Shown here piece by piece: positions 35,703 to 45,083 of a stretch of DNA of 64,000 bases (positions are counted from its first letter, which is position 1; each line of letters begins with the position of its first letter). Location of the stretch: the NCBI RefSeq assembly GCF_024623185.1, contig NZ_JANJZK010000002.1, positions 119,459 through 183,458 on the forward strand, given 5' to 3'. Position numbers and translations under genes: made by a program. The notes under the pieces were generated by a model that saw only the letters and a list, made by a program, of their open reading frames with translations, was not told the origin of the DNA and searched no databases. The DNA is from Anaerofustis stercorihominis (GTDB lineage Bacteria > Bacillota > Clostridia > Eubacteriales > Anaerofustaceae).

Positions 35703-36167
35703 TTAATTCAAAATAAACACCATAAAATTTAGATATCCCGCAAAAGTGACCCAAAGTAAATATGGGATTTGCAGATATCCTGCCAGTGGTTTGATTTCTT
35801 TGAATGTTATTATCATTTTTATTATTAAAGCCCATAAAGCAATCAGTATTATAAAAGCCAAAAAGAAGTTTCTCATATTGAAAAACACTATCGTCCAAAG
35901 AAAGTTAAGTACCAGCTGAAGGGCATATGTCCTGAGAGCTTCTGTCCTTGTGCTTGAATCTGATATAATTATAAAATATGCTCCTATTCCCATTAAAATA
36001 TATAAAATTGTCCATACGATTGGAAATATAAATCCCGGCGGGGATAGTGGGGGAAGATTTAAATGTTTATATATGACCATGCTTTTACTTGTCAATAACC
36101 CCGCAAGTCCTCCCGTTAGAAGAGGTATAAGTATGGATATTATCAAAGTTTTTATATTGTTTTTCAT
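35703..36167 (-). CDS. tspO: TspO/MBR family membrane protein
   Basis: This 154-residue protein has five hydrophobic segments and the family's WTILYILMGIGAYFI and QLVLNFLWTIVFF regions, together with LPPLSPPGFIFPIVWT near residues 38-53. TspO proteins bind tetrapyrroles and cholesterol-like ligands and take part in stress and porphyrin handling. The start has a TAGGAG site 6 bases upstream. It is the first clear host-type gene right of the patchwork region. Confidence 0.88.
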   Translation of the reverse strand: MKNNIKTLIISILIPLLTGGLAGLLTSKSMVIYKHLNLPPLSPPGFIFPIVWTILYILMGIGAYFIIISDSSTRTEALRTYALQLVLNFLWTIVFFNMRNFFLAFIILIALWALIIKMIITFKEIKPLAGYLQIPYLLWVTFAGYLNFMVFILN

Positions 36168-36337
36168 TTTATGCTCCTATATGTAGAAATATCGTTATTA
36201 TAATTTATGTAATTAATTCCAAAATATAATAGTTTTAAATATGAAATAAGATTTTAATTTTCATATGTTTGAAAATTGAATTAATGTAAATGATAAATGT
36301 GTTATCATATTAAAAAATAAGAGAGTGAGTTTGTAAA

Positions 36338-37273
36338 ATGATCATAAGTGCCAGCAGGAGGACGGATATACCAAGTTACTATTCCGATTGGTTTATAAAT
36401 AGGATTAAAGACGGATATGTGTATATCAGAAATCCGTTTAATAAAAAGCAAATAAGCAAAGTCAGCCTTTCCAAAGACGCAGTGAACTGTATAGTCTTTT
36501 GGACTAAAAATCCTAAGAATATGATAGATAAGCTGGATGAACTCAACGGTTATGATTATTATTTTCAATTTACTTTGACATCTTATGGGAAGGATATAGA
36601 GCCTAATTTGCCTGATAAGAGCGAAGAATTGATAGCTGTATTTAAAAGATTATCCGATAAGATAGGAAAAGATAACGTAATTTGGAGATATGGCCCTATT
36701 TTACTGAGTGATAAATATAACAAGGAATATCATTTAAGAGCTTTTGAAAAAATATCAAATAGTTTAAAATGATATACTAATAAGGTAATTATAAGTTTTA
36801 TTGATTTATATGATAAGACTATAAGAAATACAAAAGATTTGAATTTGAATGAACTAAATAAAGACGATATGATTTACTTTGCAAAAAATTTATCTATAAC
36901 ATCAGAAAAAAACGATATGAGTATTGAAACATGTGCTGAAGAAATTGATTTAAGTGAATTTGGAGTAGGGCACGGTCACTGCATAGATAAGGACATGATT
37001 GAAAATATTATTGGCTGTAAAATTAAAGCAAATAAAGATAAAAATCGAAGACCTATATGCGGATGTATGGAAAGCATTCATATTGGTTCATATAATACAT
37101 GTTTGAACGGATGCAGATATTGTTATGCTAATTATAGTAAAAATATGGTAGTGGATAATCTTAAATTATATGACGTTGCTTCTCCAATATTATGTGATAA
37201 AATAAGGGAAGGTGACAAAATATATGAAAGAAGAGTTGAATCTTTAAAAGAAAATCAAATGAGCTTACTGTAA
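36338..37273 (+). pseudogene. DUF1848 protein with an in-frame TGA
   Basis: The first 144 codons (MIISASRRTDIPSYYSDWF...) end at TGA 36770-36772, and the same frame continues YTNKVIISFIDLYDKTIRN to a second stop at 37271. The whole 311-codon gene matches DUF1848 in length and layout. The continuation ends with radical-SAM-like Cys (CLNGCRYC, CxxxCxxC). Family members have a Gly after SL(K), so GGA to TGA is likely. The function is unknown. If real, the two halves may have been separated by one mutation. Confidence 0.75.
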
Positions 37274-37285
37274 TAACGAATTATA

Positions 37286-37477
37286 TTAACGTAAATCGGG
37301 TTTTGAAATGTATTCCGATTTTGATATATATTCCGCATTTGTACATAGATCGTTCAAGCTATGAATATAATCGTTTTGGTCATGCAGTCCAAGTTGTACC
37401 GAAGTAGGCAAAGACAAGAAGTATTTTCTGGAACTGGAGCTTGATGCTATCAAGTCATTTAAATTTTTATATCTCAT
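37286..37477 (-). CDS. Small conserved protein, unknown function
   Basis: This 63-residue protein (MRYKNLNDLIASSSSSRKYF and onward) resembles a family of short Clostridial proteins with SRKYFLSLP and LHDQNDYIHS. The ribosome site GAGGTGAT lies 6 bases upstream on the minus strand, a strong support for the start. No transmembrane segment. The gene ends close to the DUF1848 stop, so the two converge. Function unknown. Confidence 0.6.
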   Translation of the reverse strand: MRYKNLNDLIASSSSSRKYFLSLPTSVQLGLHDQNDYIHSLNDLCTNAEYISKSEYISKPDLR

Positions 37478-37578
37478 TTTTTATCACCTCATAAATATTT
37501 TTAGCTGATTTAAATGTGATATTCTTAAGTTTTGAACTTGCTATAAATTACTATTTTTAAATAATAAATAATTGAATG

Positions 37579-37605
37579 AAAGAAGATAAATTATCTTCTT
37601 TTTTT
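37579..37605 (+). terminator. Intrinsic terminator-like hairpin
   Basis: A 9-10 bp A/T-rich stem (aaagaagata with tatcttcttt) with a 3-base loop followed by TTTTTC. It is oriented for rightward transcription and no gene end is close on that strand. Confidence 0.55.
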
Positions 37606-37804
37606 CTTTAAGATATACAATAAAATTAATATGATAAAAAATTTAATGTTTATATATCATATTTAGTAAAATATATTTATATTTTAAATTACTATAGTTG
37701 ATATTTTTGATTAAAAAAATTAAATTTTTTGTATAGAAAATGATACGTACATTATCTTAATCAAGAGTTTGTCTATATCCTTTAAGGATTAATGAAATTT
37801 ATGA

Positions 37805-37978
37805 TTATACCCATCCAAATATTATGGATAATGGATACATAATTAATGTAACGCTTATTATAACTCCTATAATTATAAAGCTCGGTATACATATTGCAGC
37901 TAATATATACGATATATAGGGATGTATCATAATATTTCTTTCTTCATAATTCTTTAAAGTAAAATTTAAATGTTTCAT
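37805..37978 (-). CDS. Small single-pass membrane protein
   Basis: This 57-residue protein has an N-terminal charged part (MKHLNFTLKNYEERN) and a hydrophobic segment from about residue 22 to 56. The ATG at 37978 is preceded on the minus strand by AAAGGAAGTG with 7 bases spacing. Longer in-frame starts lack a comparable site. It has no recognised family. Confidence 0.5.
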   Translation of the reverse strand: MKHLNFTLKNYEERNIMIHPYISYILAAICIPSFIIIGVIISVTLIMYPLSIIFGWV

Positions 37979-38309
37979 TTTTTTCACTTCCTTTTTACAT
38001 TTACTATTATATCCGTTCATGCATTAAGATAGTGTAATGCTTTATATATAAAATATTAAAAATATATAAAGATCTTTGATAGTATATGTCAGAAAGTGTT
38101 TAATATTGTCGTTTACAATAAAATAGTGTACTTTTTGGTAGTATTATGTTATAATTAATACATATTATAATTTTATTTATTTTATATGTTTTTATTACAA
38201 AATCAAATTTATCATGTTCTAAATCGTAGAAATTTTGCGTTATCATTTTCTGTCACAAAAAGTACGATTTTGTATAATATCAGATATTTAAATCATTTAA
38301 GGGGGTATT
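37979..38309. other. Divergent promoter region of the surface protein
   Basis: About 330 AT-rich bases without a gene. The stretch ctgtca 38250-38255, 17 bases, TATAAT 38273-38278 is a good promoter for the surface protein. Inverted copies of gtactttttg (38128-38137) and caaaaagtac (38256-38265) lie 118 bases apart, one of them inside this promoter, and could be operator halves. Confidence 0.5.
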
Positions 38310-41300
38310 ATGGATTCAAAAAGTTCTGTAAAAAAACTTAGTATTAAAAATGCGATTGTATTCTTAGTTGGTTTGGTATTAATTATATTCTGCTTTACTC
38401 TTTCAAATGTAAAAGGTGCAGATAGTGTAAATATAGTATATAACAACGGTTCATTGGAGAATGCGACAAAATCTGCATTGGGTTCTACACAAGCAAGCAG
38501 TGTCAGTTCTTTTAAGGTAAGCGGAAGTGCGGTTCTGACCGGTGATGACTTTGCCTACATGGATGAAAAGTGGACAAACGCGACTACTATTGATTTAAGC
38601 GGCATAAAATCAACCAATGATGCTATGGATTACAGTAATAATACAGCTTTGGGCTTGAATGGTACATTAAAGATCGAGAACTTTAAATTTCCAAAGGAAA
38701 TTAAAAAACTTAACTTTGGTTCTTTATACGGTTTACCTATAAAAGAATTAGAACTGCCCGATACATTGGAAAGTGTAGCTTCGAGTTCATTATACAATAT
38801 GAAGAAATTGGAAAAGGTATCGTATCACGGTGATAAAGTAACGACAATGAACGGGATATTTTCGGGATGTACGGTAAACACCGTAGATTTCAGCAATGCT
38901 TCTTCTCTTACGACTTTGGCTCTTAATTCCTCTTATATAAGAGATTTTGATTTCAGCGGATGTACTAATTTGAACAATGTCAATTTGAAGTTAAACTGTA
39001 TCGACTTCAGCAGCGGTAAGCCAAAGGCTTTTATAGATAGTTTTTCGGGGACGATAGACTATAGTGAACAGCAGCCTGATTTGACATTCGAAGCTGTACA
39101 GATGGGACCTCTTGATATGAATTCCTCCTTTAGCGGACCGCCGGAATTGAAAGGTAAGTTAAAAGACGGGACCGATTTATTCGATACGAATTCAAGTATC
39201 CCGTCCTGGATAAGGAGCAGTTATTTAACTTCAATCAGAAAGGTTACTGTTTCATATTTAAATCCTTCAGGAGGAAGTGAAACCACATTAGATACAAGTA
39301 TAGGCGGAAATCATACAATAGTTTGGAAAATAGCGGGAAGCTATGGTACTCCCGTTTATAATAAAGAATATAAACAGACGGTTGAAGTAACGATACCCGA
39401 GTCTATGAAGAAAGATGTTATTTATATCAAGGACGGAGAAAGCGGAAATGGTGATAGCAAGGATAGTTCCGCGGGAAGTATAGCTGCCGGATTATCACTG
39501 TTAAAGACTAACGGAACGTTATATTTAGCCGGAGACTGTTCTATACCGCAGGGTATTAATCTTCCCGCAAATATAACAATAAAAGGTGTCAGCGGTATAA
39601 ATCCCAAACTTAGCTTAAACGATGACTTAAATTTAACAGGAAATTTGACCATAGATAATGTATCTTTGTTTTCATCAAGTGAAAGAAAGCTTATATCCAA
39701 CGGCAATAAGCTTACATTGGGTAAAGATGTTACAACAAATTCTTCAAGTAAAGATATTTCAATATATGCTTCTTCGAGAAAAGCACTAAATAAAGATGTG
39801 AATATTGAAATTGCGGGAGGAAAATTTAAAGAAGTCTGCGGAGGTGGGCTGGTTTCGGGTGGTCACGGAGATAATACCGAGCCAAATGCTTTTGTAAACG
39901 GAAATGTTGGTATTAAAATATCCGATAATGCAGAAATCGGAAGTTTATATGGCGGAGGGTCTTTGATAGGTGCTCCGGGGCTGGGCGACGCAAATGTCGG
40001 TGCTTTGAATGTTAATATAAATATTGACGGAGGGACGATAGAAAATGTTTACGGAGCGGGAAACAGTACGGCAAATGGAAAAGCAGATGTAAAAGATGTA
40101 ACCATAAATATAACAAAAGGTACTATCGGTACCGTTTACGGAGCAGGGAGAGCAAATGCTCCTACTTTAAAAACAAGTGCGGATGCTCAAAATGTAACTA
40201 TAAATATCAAAGGGGACGCAAATATAACCAAAGCGGTATACGGAGGAGGTTATGCAGCTTCTTCTGACAGTGCAAAAATAAATAAAAATGTAAAAATAAA
40301 TGTAAGTGAAAATGCTTCTGTAAATAATATCTACGGCGCGGGATATTCTTTTGCAAGCGATAATGCAAATGCTACCGTAGGTAACAGCGAAATTAATATC
40401 AAGGGGCTTTCTGCAAGTGTAAGTAATGTTTACGGATCAGGAAATTGTCAGGGAACGGGATATGTCGAAACAAAAAATAATATTGGTGTTAAAAATAACG
40501 TTAATATAAATTTTGATAATGCGAGTTTATCTTCTGTATCAATCAGTGCAAATTCGGATATCAGCGGATTGATTGGGGGAGACGGCATTATTACTCTCAA
40601 AAACGAAGGTAAATCGAACTCATTAATGAATGCAGGTACAATCAGATATTTTGATGATTTGATACTTGATAATTCTCATATAGCTTTTCCTTCGAATATC
40701 TCTCCTAATTTGTTAAGAGATAAAAATAATGATAATGCAAATTTACAATTAAATAATTCAAGCAGTATAAAGTTCAATAAAGCTATAGATGATTCGGATT
40801 TTGAATTCGGTACAGTGTCCTCCAAGGGTATTGCTTCGAGTATGGTTTTTGACAATTCCCTGTTGTTAAATACTCTTCCTTTTATTTTGAACGGAAGTAT
40901 AAAAGCAGAAAATCCCATAAATATAAAATTTGAAGGAAACAACAAACCTAAAAATGGGGATATTATATTTGTTTCCGATTTGCCTAAATTGGGTTTTGAA
41001 GCAAAGAATTTTGCTCCGGAAAGTCCGTATGCTTTACTCAAGGAAGATAAGACTTTGAAGCTAGCTTTGGGTTATGATATAAAATGCAAAGAAACCGAAC
41101 ATGGAACGATTAAAACGGATATGGATTTTGCAGCAGAAACTCAGATGATAGAAATCGTAATAAATGCGGATAAAGGGTATAAATTAAAGGATAAAAGTCT
41201 TAAATATAATGATAATGAAACAAATAAAACAGACGAAAAATATTCTTTTAAAATGCCGGGTGAAGATGTTGAAGTGGTTGGTGAATTTGAAGTTATTGAA

Positions 41301-41726
41301 TATAACATCAATTATCATTTGAACGGTGGAGTAAATTCTCTTAACAATCCGAATACATATAATATAGAATCCGAAAATATGATTTTAGCAGATGCAACAA
41401 AGAACGGATATACATTCCTTGGATGGTATACTTCGAATAAAGGCGGAAGCAAGATAACTCAAATCAAGACCGGCACTGTCGGTGATTTGGAATTATATGC
41501 AAGGTGGAAAAAAATAAAGTCATCTTCCGGTTCGGGAAGTGTTTCAGATAAGAATAATAATGCAAATAAGGATAAAAACGGTAGTTCTGAAACAAATAAA
41601 ACTAATGTAAATAATCCAAATACAAATGATGTTTCGAACATTAACTTGTATATAGTAATATCCATAATAAGTATACTCTCAATTTTCTTTATAATAAGAA
41701 AAAACAAATTAAATAATAATAAATAA
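38310..41726 (+). CDS. Large cell-wall-anchored surface protein with LRR-like and glycine-rich repeats
   Basis: This 1138-residue protein has an N-terminal signal segment (NAIVFLVGLVLIIFCFTLS). An LRR/BspA-like region at about 60-280 follows, then a Gly-rich beta-helix region with recurring IYGAG, VYGAG, LYGGG and VYGGG units (about 500-730). The C-terminal part contains an InlB-type module (NGYTFLGWYTS ... LELYARWK). The last residues read NNPNTND, a hydrophobic segment and a basic tail, a sortase signal of NPxTN type. Ribosome site GGGGG. It is probably an adhesin. Confidence 0.85.
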   Translation: MDSKSSVKKLSIKNAIVFLVGLVLIIFCFTLSNVKGADSVNIVYNNGSLENATKSALGSTQASSVSSFKVSGSAVLTGDDFAYMDEKWTNATTIDLSGIKSTNDAMDYSNNTALGLNGTLKIENFKFPKEIKKLNFGSLYGLPIKELELPDTLESVASSSLYNMKKLEKVSYHGDKVTTMNGIFSGCTVNTVDFSNASSLTTLALNSSYIRDFDFSGCTNLNNVNLKLNCIDFSSGKPKAFIDSFSGTIDYSEQQPDLTFEAVQMGPLDMNSSFSGPPELKGKLKDGTDLFDTNSSIPSWIRSSYLTSIRKVTVSYLNPSGGSETTLDTSIGGNHTIVWKIAGSYGTPVYNKEYKQTVEVTIPESMKKDVIYIKDGESGNGDSKDSSAGSIAAGLSLLKTNGTLYLAGDCSIPQGINLPANITIKGVSGINPKLSLNDDLNLTGNLTIDNVSLFSSSERKLISNGNKLTLGKDVTTNSSSKDISIYASSRKALNKDVNIEIAGGKFKEVCGGGLVSGGHGDNTEPNAFVNGNVGIKISDNAEIGSLYGGGSLIGAPGLGDANVGALNVNINIDGGTIENVYGAGNSTANGKADVKDVTINITKGTIGTVYGAGRANAPTLKTSADAQNVTINIKGDANITKAVYGGGYAASSDSAKINKNVKINVSENASVNNIYGAGYSFASDNANATVGNSEINIKGLSASVSNVYGSGNCQGTGYVETKNNIGVKNNVNINFDNASLSSVSISANSDISGLIGGDGIITLKNEGKSNSLMNAGTIRYFDDLILDNSHIAFPSNISPNLLRDKNNDNANLQLNNSSSIKFNKAIDDSDFEFGTVSSKGIASSMVFDNSLLLNTLPFILNGSIKAENPINIKFEGNNKPKNGDIIFVSDLPKLGFEAKNFAPESPYALLKEDKTLKLALGYDIKCKETEHGTIKTDMDFAAETQMIEIVINADKGYKLKDKSLKYNDNETNKTDEKYSFKMPGEDVEVVGEFEVIEYNINYHLNGGVNSLNNPNTYNIESENMILADATKNGYTFLGWYTSNKGGSKITQIKTGTVGDLELYARWKKIKSSSGSGSVSDKNNNANKDKNGSSETNKTNVNNPNTNDVSNINLYIVISIISILSIFFIIRKNKLNNNK

Positions 41727-41732
41727 ATCGGA

Positions 41733-41761
41733 AAAGACCTATCTTTATAGGTCTTTTTTTA
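41733..41761 (+). terminator. Terminator after the surface protein
   Basis: A 10-bp perfect stem (aaagacctat with ataggtcttt) with a cttt loop followed by TTTTT. Confidence 0.85.
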
Positions 41762-41827
41762 GAATTAATCCTACCCTTCAAGGAATACTAAATATTATAT
41801 AAAAATGTATATATTTATGATGTTTTA

Positions 41828-41856
41828 CTGTCATTTTTTGTCGGTTTATGTATAAT
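41828..41856 (+). promoter_or_regulatory. Promoter of the NSS transporter gene
   Basis: CTGTCA at 41828-41833, 17 bases, TATAAT at 41851-41856. The same -35 hexamer and spacing occur ahead of the surface protein. The ribosome site GGAGG follows 20 bases later. Confidence 0.6.
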
Positions 41857-41886
41857 AGATGTTAGTGTAAAATTCGGAGGGCGAAA

Positions 41887-43218
41887 ATGAAAAATAATAA
41901 CAATCAATGGGCAAGCAAGATCGGTTTCCTGCTGGCGACAGCAGGAGCTGCGATAGGGCTTGGTAATCTATGGAAATTTCCATATTTAATGGGTAAGAAC
42001 GGAGGATTTCCGTTTCTTCTCGCATATTTATTTTTTATATTGATACTGGGTATACCGGTTATGATAACGGAGATGTCAATAGGACGTATGAGCAGACATA
42101 ATCCGGTAAGGGCATATGAAATCATAAATCCAAGAGCAAAGATTGTAGGGATACTTGGGGTTTTGTCTGCTTTTTTAATCCTTTCTTACTACAGTGTCAT
42201 CGGGGGATGGATGTTAAAATACTTCTTTAGTTATCTAACTACATTCAATGCTCCGGAAAGCTTTGAAGCGTTTATTTCAAGTCCCGTTGAGCCTATCATT
42301 TGGCATTTTATATTCATGCTTCTTACGGGAGTGATTTGTTTCTTCGGCGTCAGCGGTATAGAAAAAGCAAGTAAAATAATGATGCCTACGTTATTTGTTT
42401 TGATAATTATAGTTATCATAAGGGGGCTTACTCTTCCGGGAGCGTCTGAGGGGCTTAAATTTATATTTAAACCCAACTTCGGTAACTTTACTTTTGATTC
42501 CATAAATACTGCTCTAAGTCAGGTCTTTTATTCTCTCAGTTTATGTATGGGGATAACCATTACTTACGGAAGTTATTTATCAAAAAAAGAGAACATAGAA
42601 AAGAGCTGCCTCAATGTTGCTTTGCTTGACACATGTATGGCTATACTTGCAGGTATAGCGATTTTTCCTGCGGTTTTTTCATTCGGACTTGAACCCGGAC
42701 AGGGACCGAGCCTTATATTCGGGACTCTTCCCAAAGTGTTTGCTTCCATGAGCGGGGGGAGCATATTCGCACTTTTATTTTTCCTTATAATGTTTTTTGC
42801 GGCTCTTACCAGTGCTATTGCACTTTTAGAAGTAAGTACGTCTTTCACAATAGACAGTCTTAAATGGAATAGAAAGAAATCAATAGGTATTTTGACTGTA
42901 GTAATATTCTTCCTTGGGATATTCTCTTCGCTGTCTTTCGGTCCTTTGGCTGATGTAAGTATACTGGGCTACACATTTTTTGATTTTATAGGTATGATAA
43001 CCGATAACATACTTCTTCCTTTAGGGGGTATATTTATGTGTTATTATGTAGGCTGGAAATGGGATACGACTAAACTGATAGACGAAATGGAAGCTTCGGG
43101 ACATCCTTTTAAGCTTAAAAAGATATGGCTTTTCTGCATTAGATATATAACCCCTGTTCTTGTATTGATAGTTACTGTTACCGGATTTATAAATATATAT
43201 ACAAAAATCATAGGATAA
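41887..43218 (+). CDS. Sodium-dependent transporter, NSS (SNF) family
   Basis: This 443-residue protein is an NSS-type (LeuT-fold) transporter of amino acids or related solutes driven by sodium. The first segment shows WASKIGFLLATAGAAIGLGNLWKFPYLMGKNGGFPF with the sodium- and substrate-site unwound region. Eleven or so hydrophobic segments follow. Its length is typical of the prokaryotic 11-segment NSS proteins. Substrate not predictable. A GGAGGGCG site precedes the start. Confidence 0.9.
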   Translation: MKNNNNQWASKIGFLLATAGAAIGLGNLWKFPYLMGKNGGFPFLLAYLFFILILGIPVMITEMSIGRMSRHNPVRAYEIINPRAKIVGILGVLSAFLILSYYSVIGGWMLKYFFSYLTTFNAPESFEAFISSPVEPIIWHFIFMLLTGVICFFGVSGIEKASKIMMPTLFVLIIIVIIRGLTLPGASEGLKFIFKPNFGNFTFDSINTALSQVFYSLSLCMGITITYGSYLSKKENIEKSCLNVALLDTCMAILAGIAIFPAVFSFGLEPGQGPSLIFGTLPKVFASMSGGSIFALLFFLIMFFAALTSAIALLEVSTSFTIDSLKWNRKKSIGILTVVIFFLGIFSSLSFGPLADVSILGYTFFDFIGMITDNILLPLGGIFMCYYVGWKWDTTKLIDEMEASGHPFKLKKIWLFCIRYITPVLVLIVTVTGFINIYTKIIG

Positions 43219-43684
43219 ATCAATGGAGATTACATTATAAACCGTATATTGGATATATTTTATTTATTTTAAGGGATAATAATATAATAAAATTAAAATT
43301 TTTATTAAAAAGGACGAAATCAAATAAGATACTCATAGTATTTGTTTTTATATAAATATAAGCTTATCATTATATAAATTTTAACCGGGTATAACTTCTG
43401 TTGTATCCGGTCTGTGGTATTCGTACAGTGTTGTTTCTATCGTGTGATTTTGTGATATACTTGCCGTTGTTCTTATAGTTAAAATACTGTCGCTCCTTCT
43501 TAATATATATTCTATTATTGTGACAGCAATAATAACGGGAGTCGTTGTCAATTTATACCGAAATCAATAAATTTCAAAGGATAGAAACTCTTGCGGTTTT
43601 CATTCATAAACTTGAAATATTTCACTAACTTTTGCAAGCTGAGCCGGAAGAAAATTAAAAAAATCAAAGATTTGAGATAGATAA
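43219..43684. other. Intergenic region with a 12-bp hairpin
   Basis: No convincing gene. A 12-bp stem (43384-43395 with 43400-43411, one G-U pair and one U-G pair) with a 4-base loop stands out, without a U-run. On the minus strand a 56-codon open frame from TTG at 43551 to the stop at 43381 covers this hairpin, but it has no ribosome site. The rest is AT-rich. Confidence 0.4.
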
Positions 43685-44686
43685 ATGAAAAAAATACTTC
43701 TTATTGCAACGGGAGGCACCATTGCTTCCATAAAGACAAAAAACGGAATGAAACCAAATACTTCCGCAGAGGAACTTATATCTTATATCCCCGAAATAAA
43801 AGATATATGTGGTGTGGATTATATACAGCTTTTTAATGTCGACTCCACGAACATTCAGCCCGAGCACTGGATAAAAATCGCAAAGTGCATAAAAGAAAAA
43901 TATGAAGAATATGACGGATTTATAATAACTCACGGCACCGATACTATGGCATATACTTCGTCGGCTGTTTCATATTTAATTCAAAATCCTAAAAAGCCTG
44001 TTATACTCACAGGTTCTCAAAAACCGATAAATGCTGATATCACTGACGCAAAGAAAAATTTGATAGATAGTTTTACTTTCGCATGTGATGATGATATTCA
44101 CGGAGTATATCTCGTATTCAACGGGAAAGCGATAGTTGGTACGAGAGCGAGAAAATTACGCTCAAAGAGCTATAATGCCTTTGAAAGTATAAATTATCCT
44201 GTTGCGGCTTTTATAGATGAAAATAGGATAATAAAGTATGTCGAAAAGGAAAGAAAAGAGAGTGATATAGTTTTCCATACGACCATTGATTCAAGAGTTT
44301 TTCTGCTTAAGTTGATACCGGGAATGGAGCCTGATATACTTGATTATATCTCAGATAATTATGATGTTATCGTAATCGAAGGGTATGGGGTAGGCGGACT
44401 GCCTTTTCACGATAAAAGAAACTTTTTTGATAAACTTCAAATGATTACCAAAAAAGGAAAGATAATAGTTCTTTCAACTCAGGTAATGCTTGAAGGCAGT
44501 GATGCAAAACTGTATGAAGTCGGGCATAAGACAGTTTCAAATTATAACGTACTGGAAGCGTATGATATGACTACGGAATCGGTGGTTGTAAAGCTCATGT
44601 GGATAACGAGCCTTACGAAGGATTTTAATGAGATAAAGAAGTTATTTTATAAAAAAATAAATCATGATATTTTAAGAATAGATTGA
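43685..44686 (+). CDS. ansA: Type I L-asparaginase
   Basis: This 333-residue enzyme hydrolyses asparagine to aspartate and ammonia. The two threonine motifs are present: IATGGTIAS (residues 7-15) and THGTDTMAYTSS (about 79-90), and the later VVIEGYGVGGLPF region. No signal peptide, so it is a cytoplasmic type I enzyme. The upstream region has no clear GGAGG site (TTTGAGATAG). The neighbourhood of amino-acid transporters fits nitrogen use. Confidence 0.88.
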   Translation: MKKILLIATGGTIASIKTKNGMKPNTSAEELISYIPEIKDICGVDYIQLFNVDSTNIQPEHWIKIAKCIKEKYEEYDGFIITHGTDTMAYTSSAVSYLIQNPKKPVILTGSQKPINADITDAKKNLIDSFTFACDDDIHGVYLVFNGKAIVGTRARKLRSKSYNAFESINYPVAAFIDENRIIKYVEKERKESDIVFHTTIDSRVFLLKLIPGMEPDILDYISDNYDVIVIEGYGVGGLPFHDKRNFFDKLQMITKKGKIIVLSTQVMLEGSDAKLYEVGHKTVSNYNVLEAYDMTTESVVVKLMWITSLTKDFNEIKKLFYKKINHDILRID

Positions 44687-44731
44687 TATAAAGAGTAAGG
44701 AAATAAATCCTTACTTTTTTTATTAATTTTT

Positions 44732-44760
44732 TTGTAATTTATTGTCATTTTGTGTATAAT
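44732..44760 (+). promoter_or_regulatory. Promoter of the glycine-riboswitch transcript
   Basis: TTGTAA at 44732-44737, 17 bases, TATAAT at 44755-44760, followed by the riboswitch about 40 bases later. Confidence 0.65.
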
Positions 44761-44799
44761 AAAACAGGTGTATAAAAATCAAATAATAATTAAGCAAAA

Positions 44800-44982
44800 G
44801 AAGTTTGTAGGAAAGTAGGTCAGACCTTACCGAAGGAGTAAAACTCTCAGGTGTCCATTAGGATAAGGACTATGAACGGATGTGGCTCTGGAGAATCTCT
44901 AAGGAGTGCCGAAGGTGCAAGATGTAATATTTAAAATTTAAAATTACATTAATCTCTCAGGCAAAAGGACAGAGTATAATAA
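44800..44982 (+). ncRNA. Tandem glycine riboswitch
   Basis: Two aptamers are recognisable: the first with ggaaagtaggtcagacc..., ccgaaggagtaaaactctcaggt and ggactatgaacggatgtggctctggagaatct; the second with aaggagtgccgaaggtgcaag, a variable AT-rich stem, and aatctctcaggcaaaaggacagag. The repeated ccgaagg and ctctcaggnaaaagg blocks are the family's core. It precedes a terminator and the AGCS symporter, so it likely senses glycine and controls its transport. Boundaries are approximate. Confidence 0.92.
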
Positions 44983-45016
44983 GATTATTTTTATATTAAA
45001 TAATGTTTATTATTCG

Positions 45017-45049
45017 GAGCTAAGTATGATTATATTTAGCTCTTTTTTT
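45017..45049 (+). terminator. Expression-platform terminator of the glycine riboswitch
   Basis: gagctaa 45017-45023 pairs with ttagctc 45036-45042 and is followed by seven Ts. It lies between the aptamers and the symporter start and is the probable on/off element. Confidence 0.8.
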
Positions 45050-45083
45050 ATCTTTTGTTTTAAAAACAGAAAGGATCAAAATT

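Noticed and set aside
31118..36772. A changed genetic code (TAG or TGA read as sense)
   Set aside because: Other genes in the same element end with TAG (terL, the DUF262 gene) and TGA (chaperone, recombinase region), so a general recoding is not supported; single mutations are simpler.
43381..43551. A 56-codon gene on the minus strand
   Set aside because: No ribosome site, a TTG start and a hairpin across its end; kept only as an observation.
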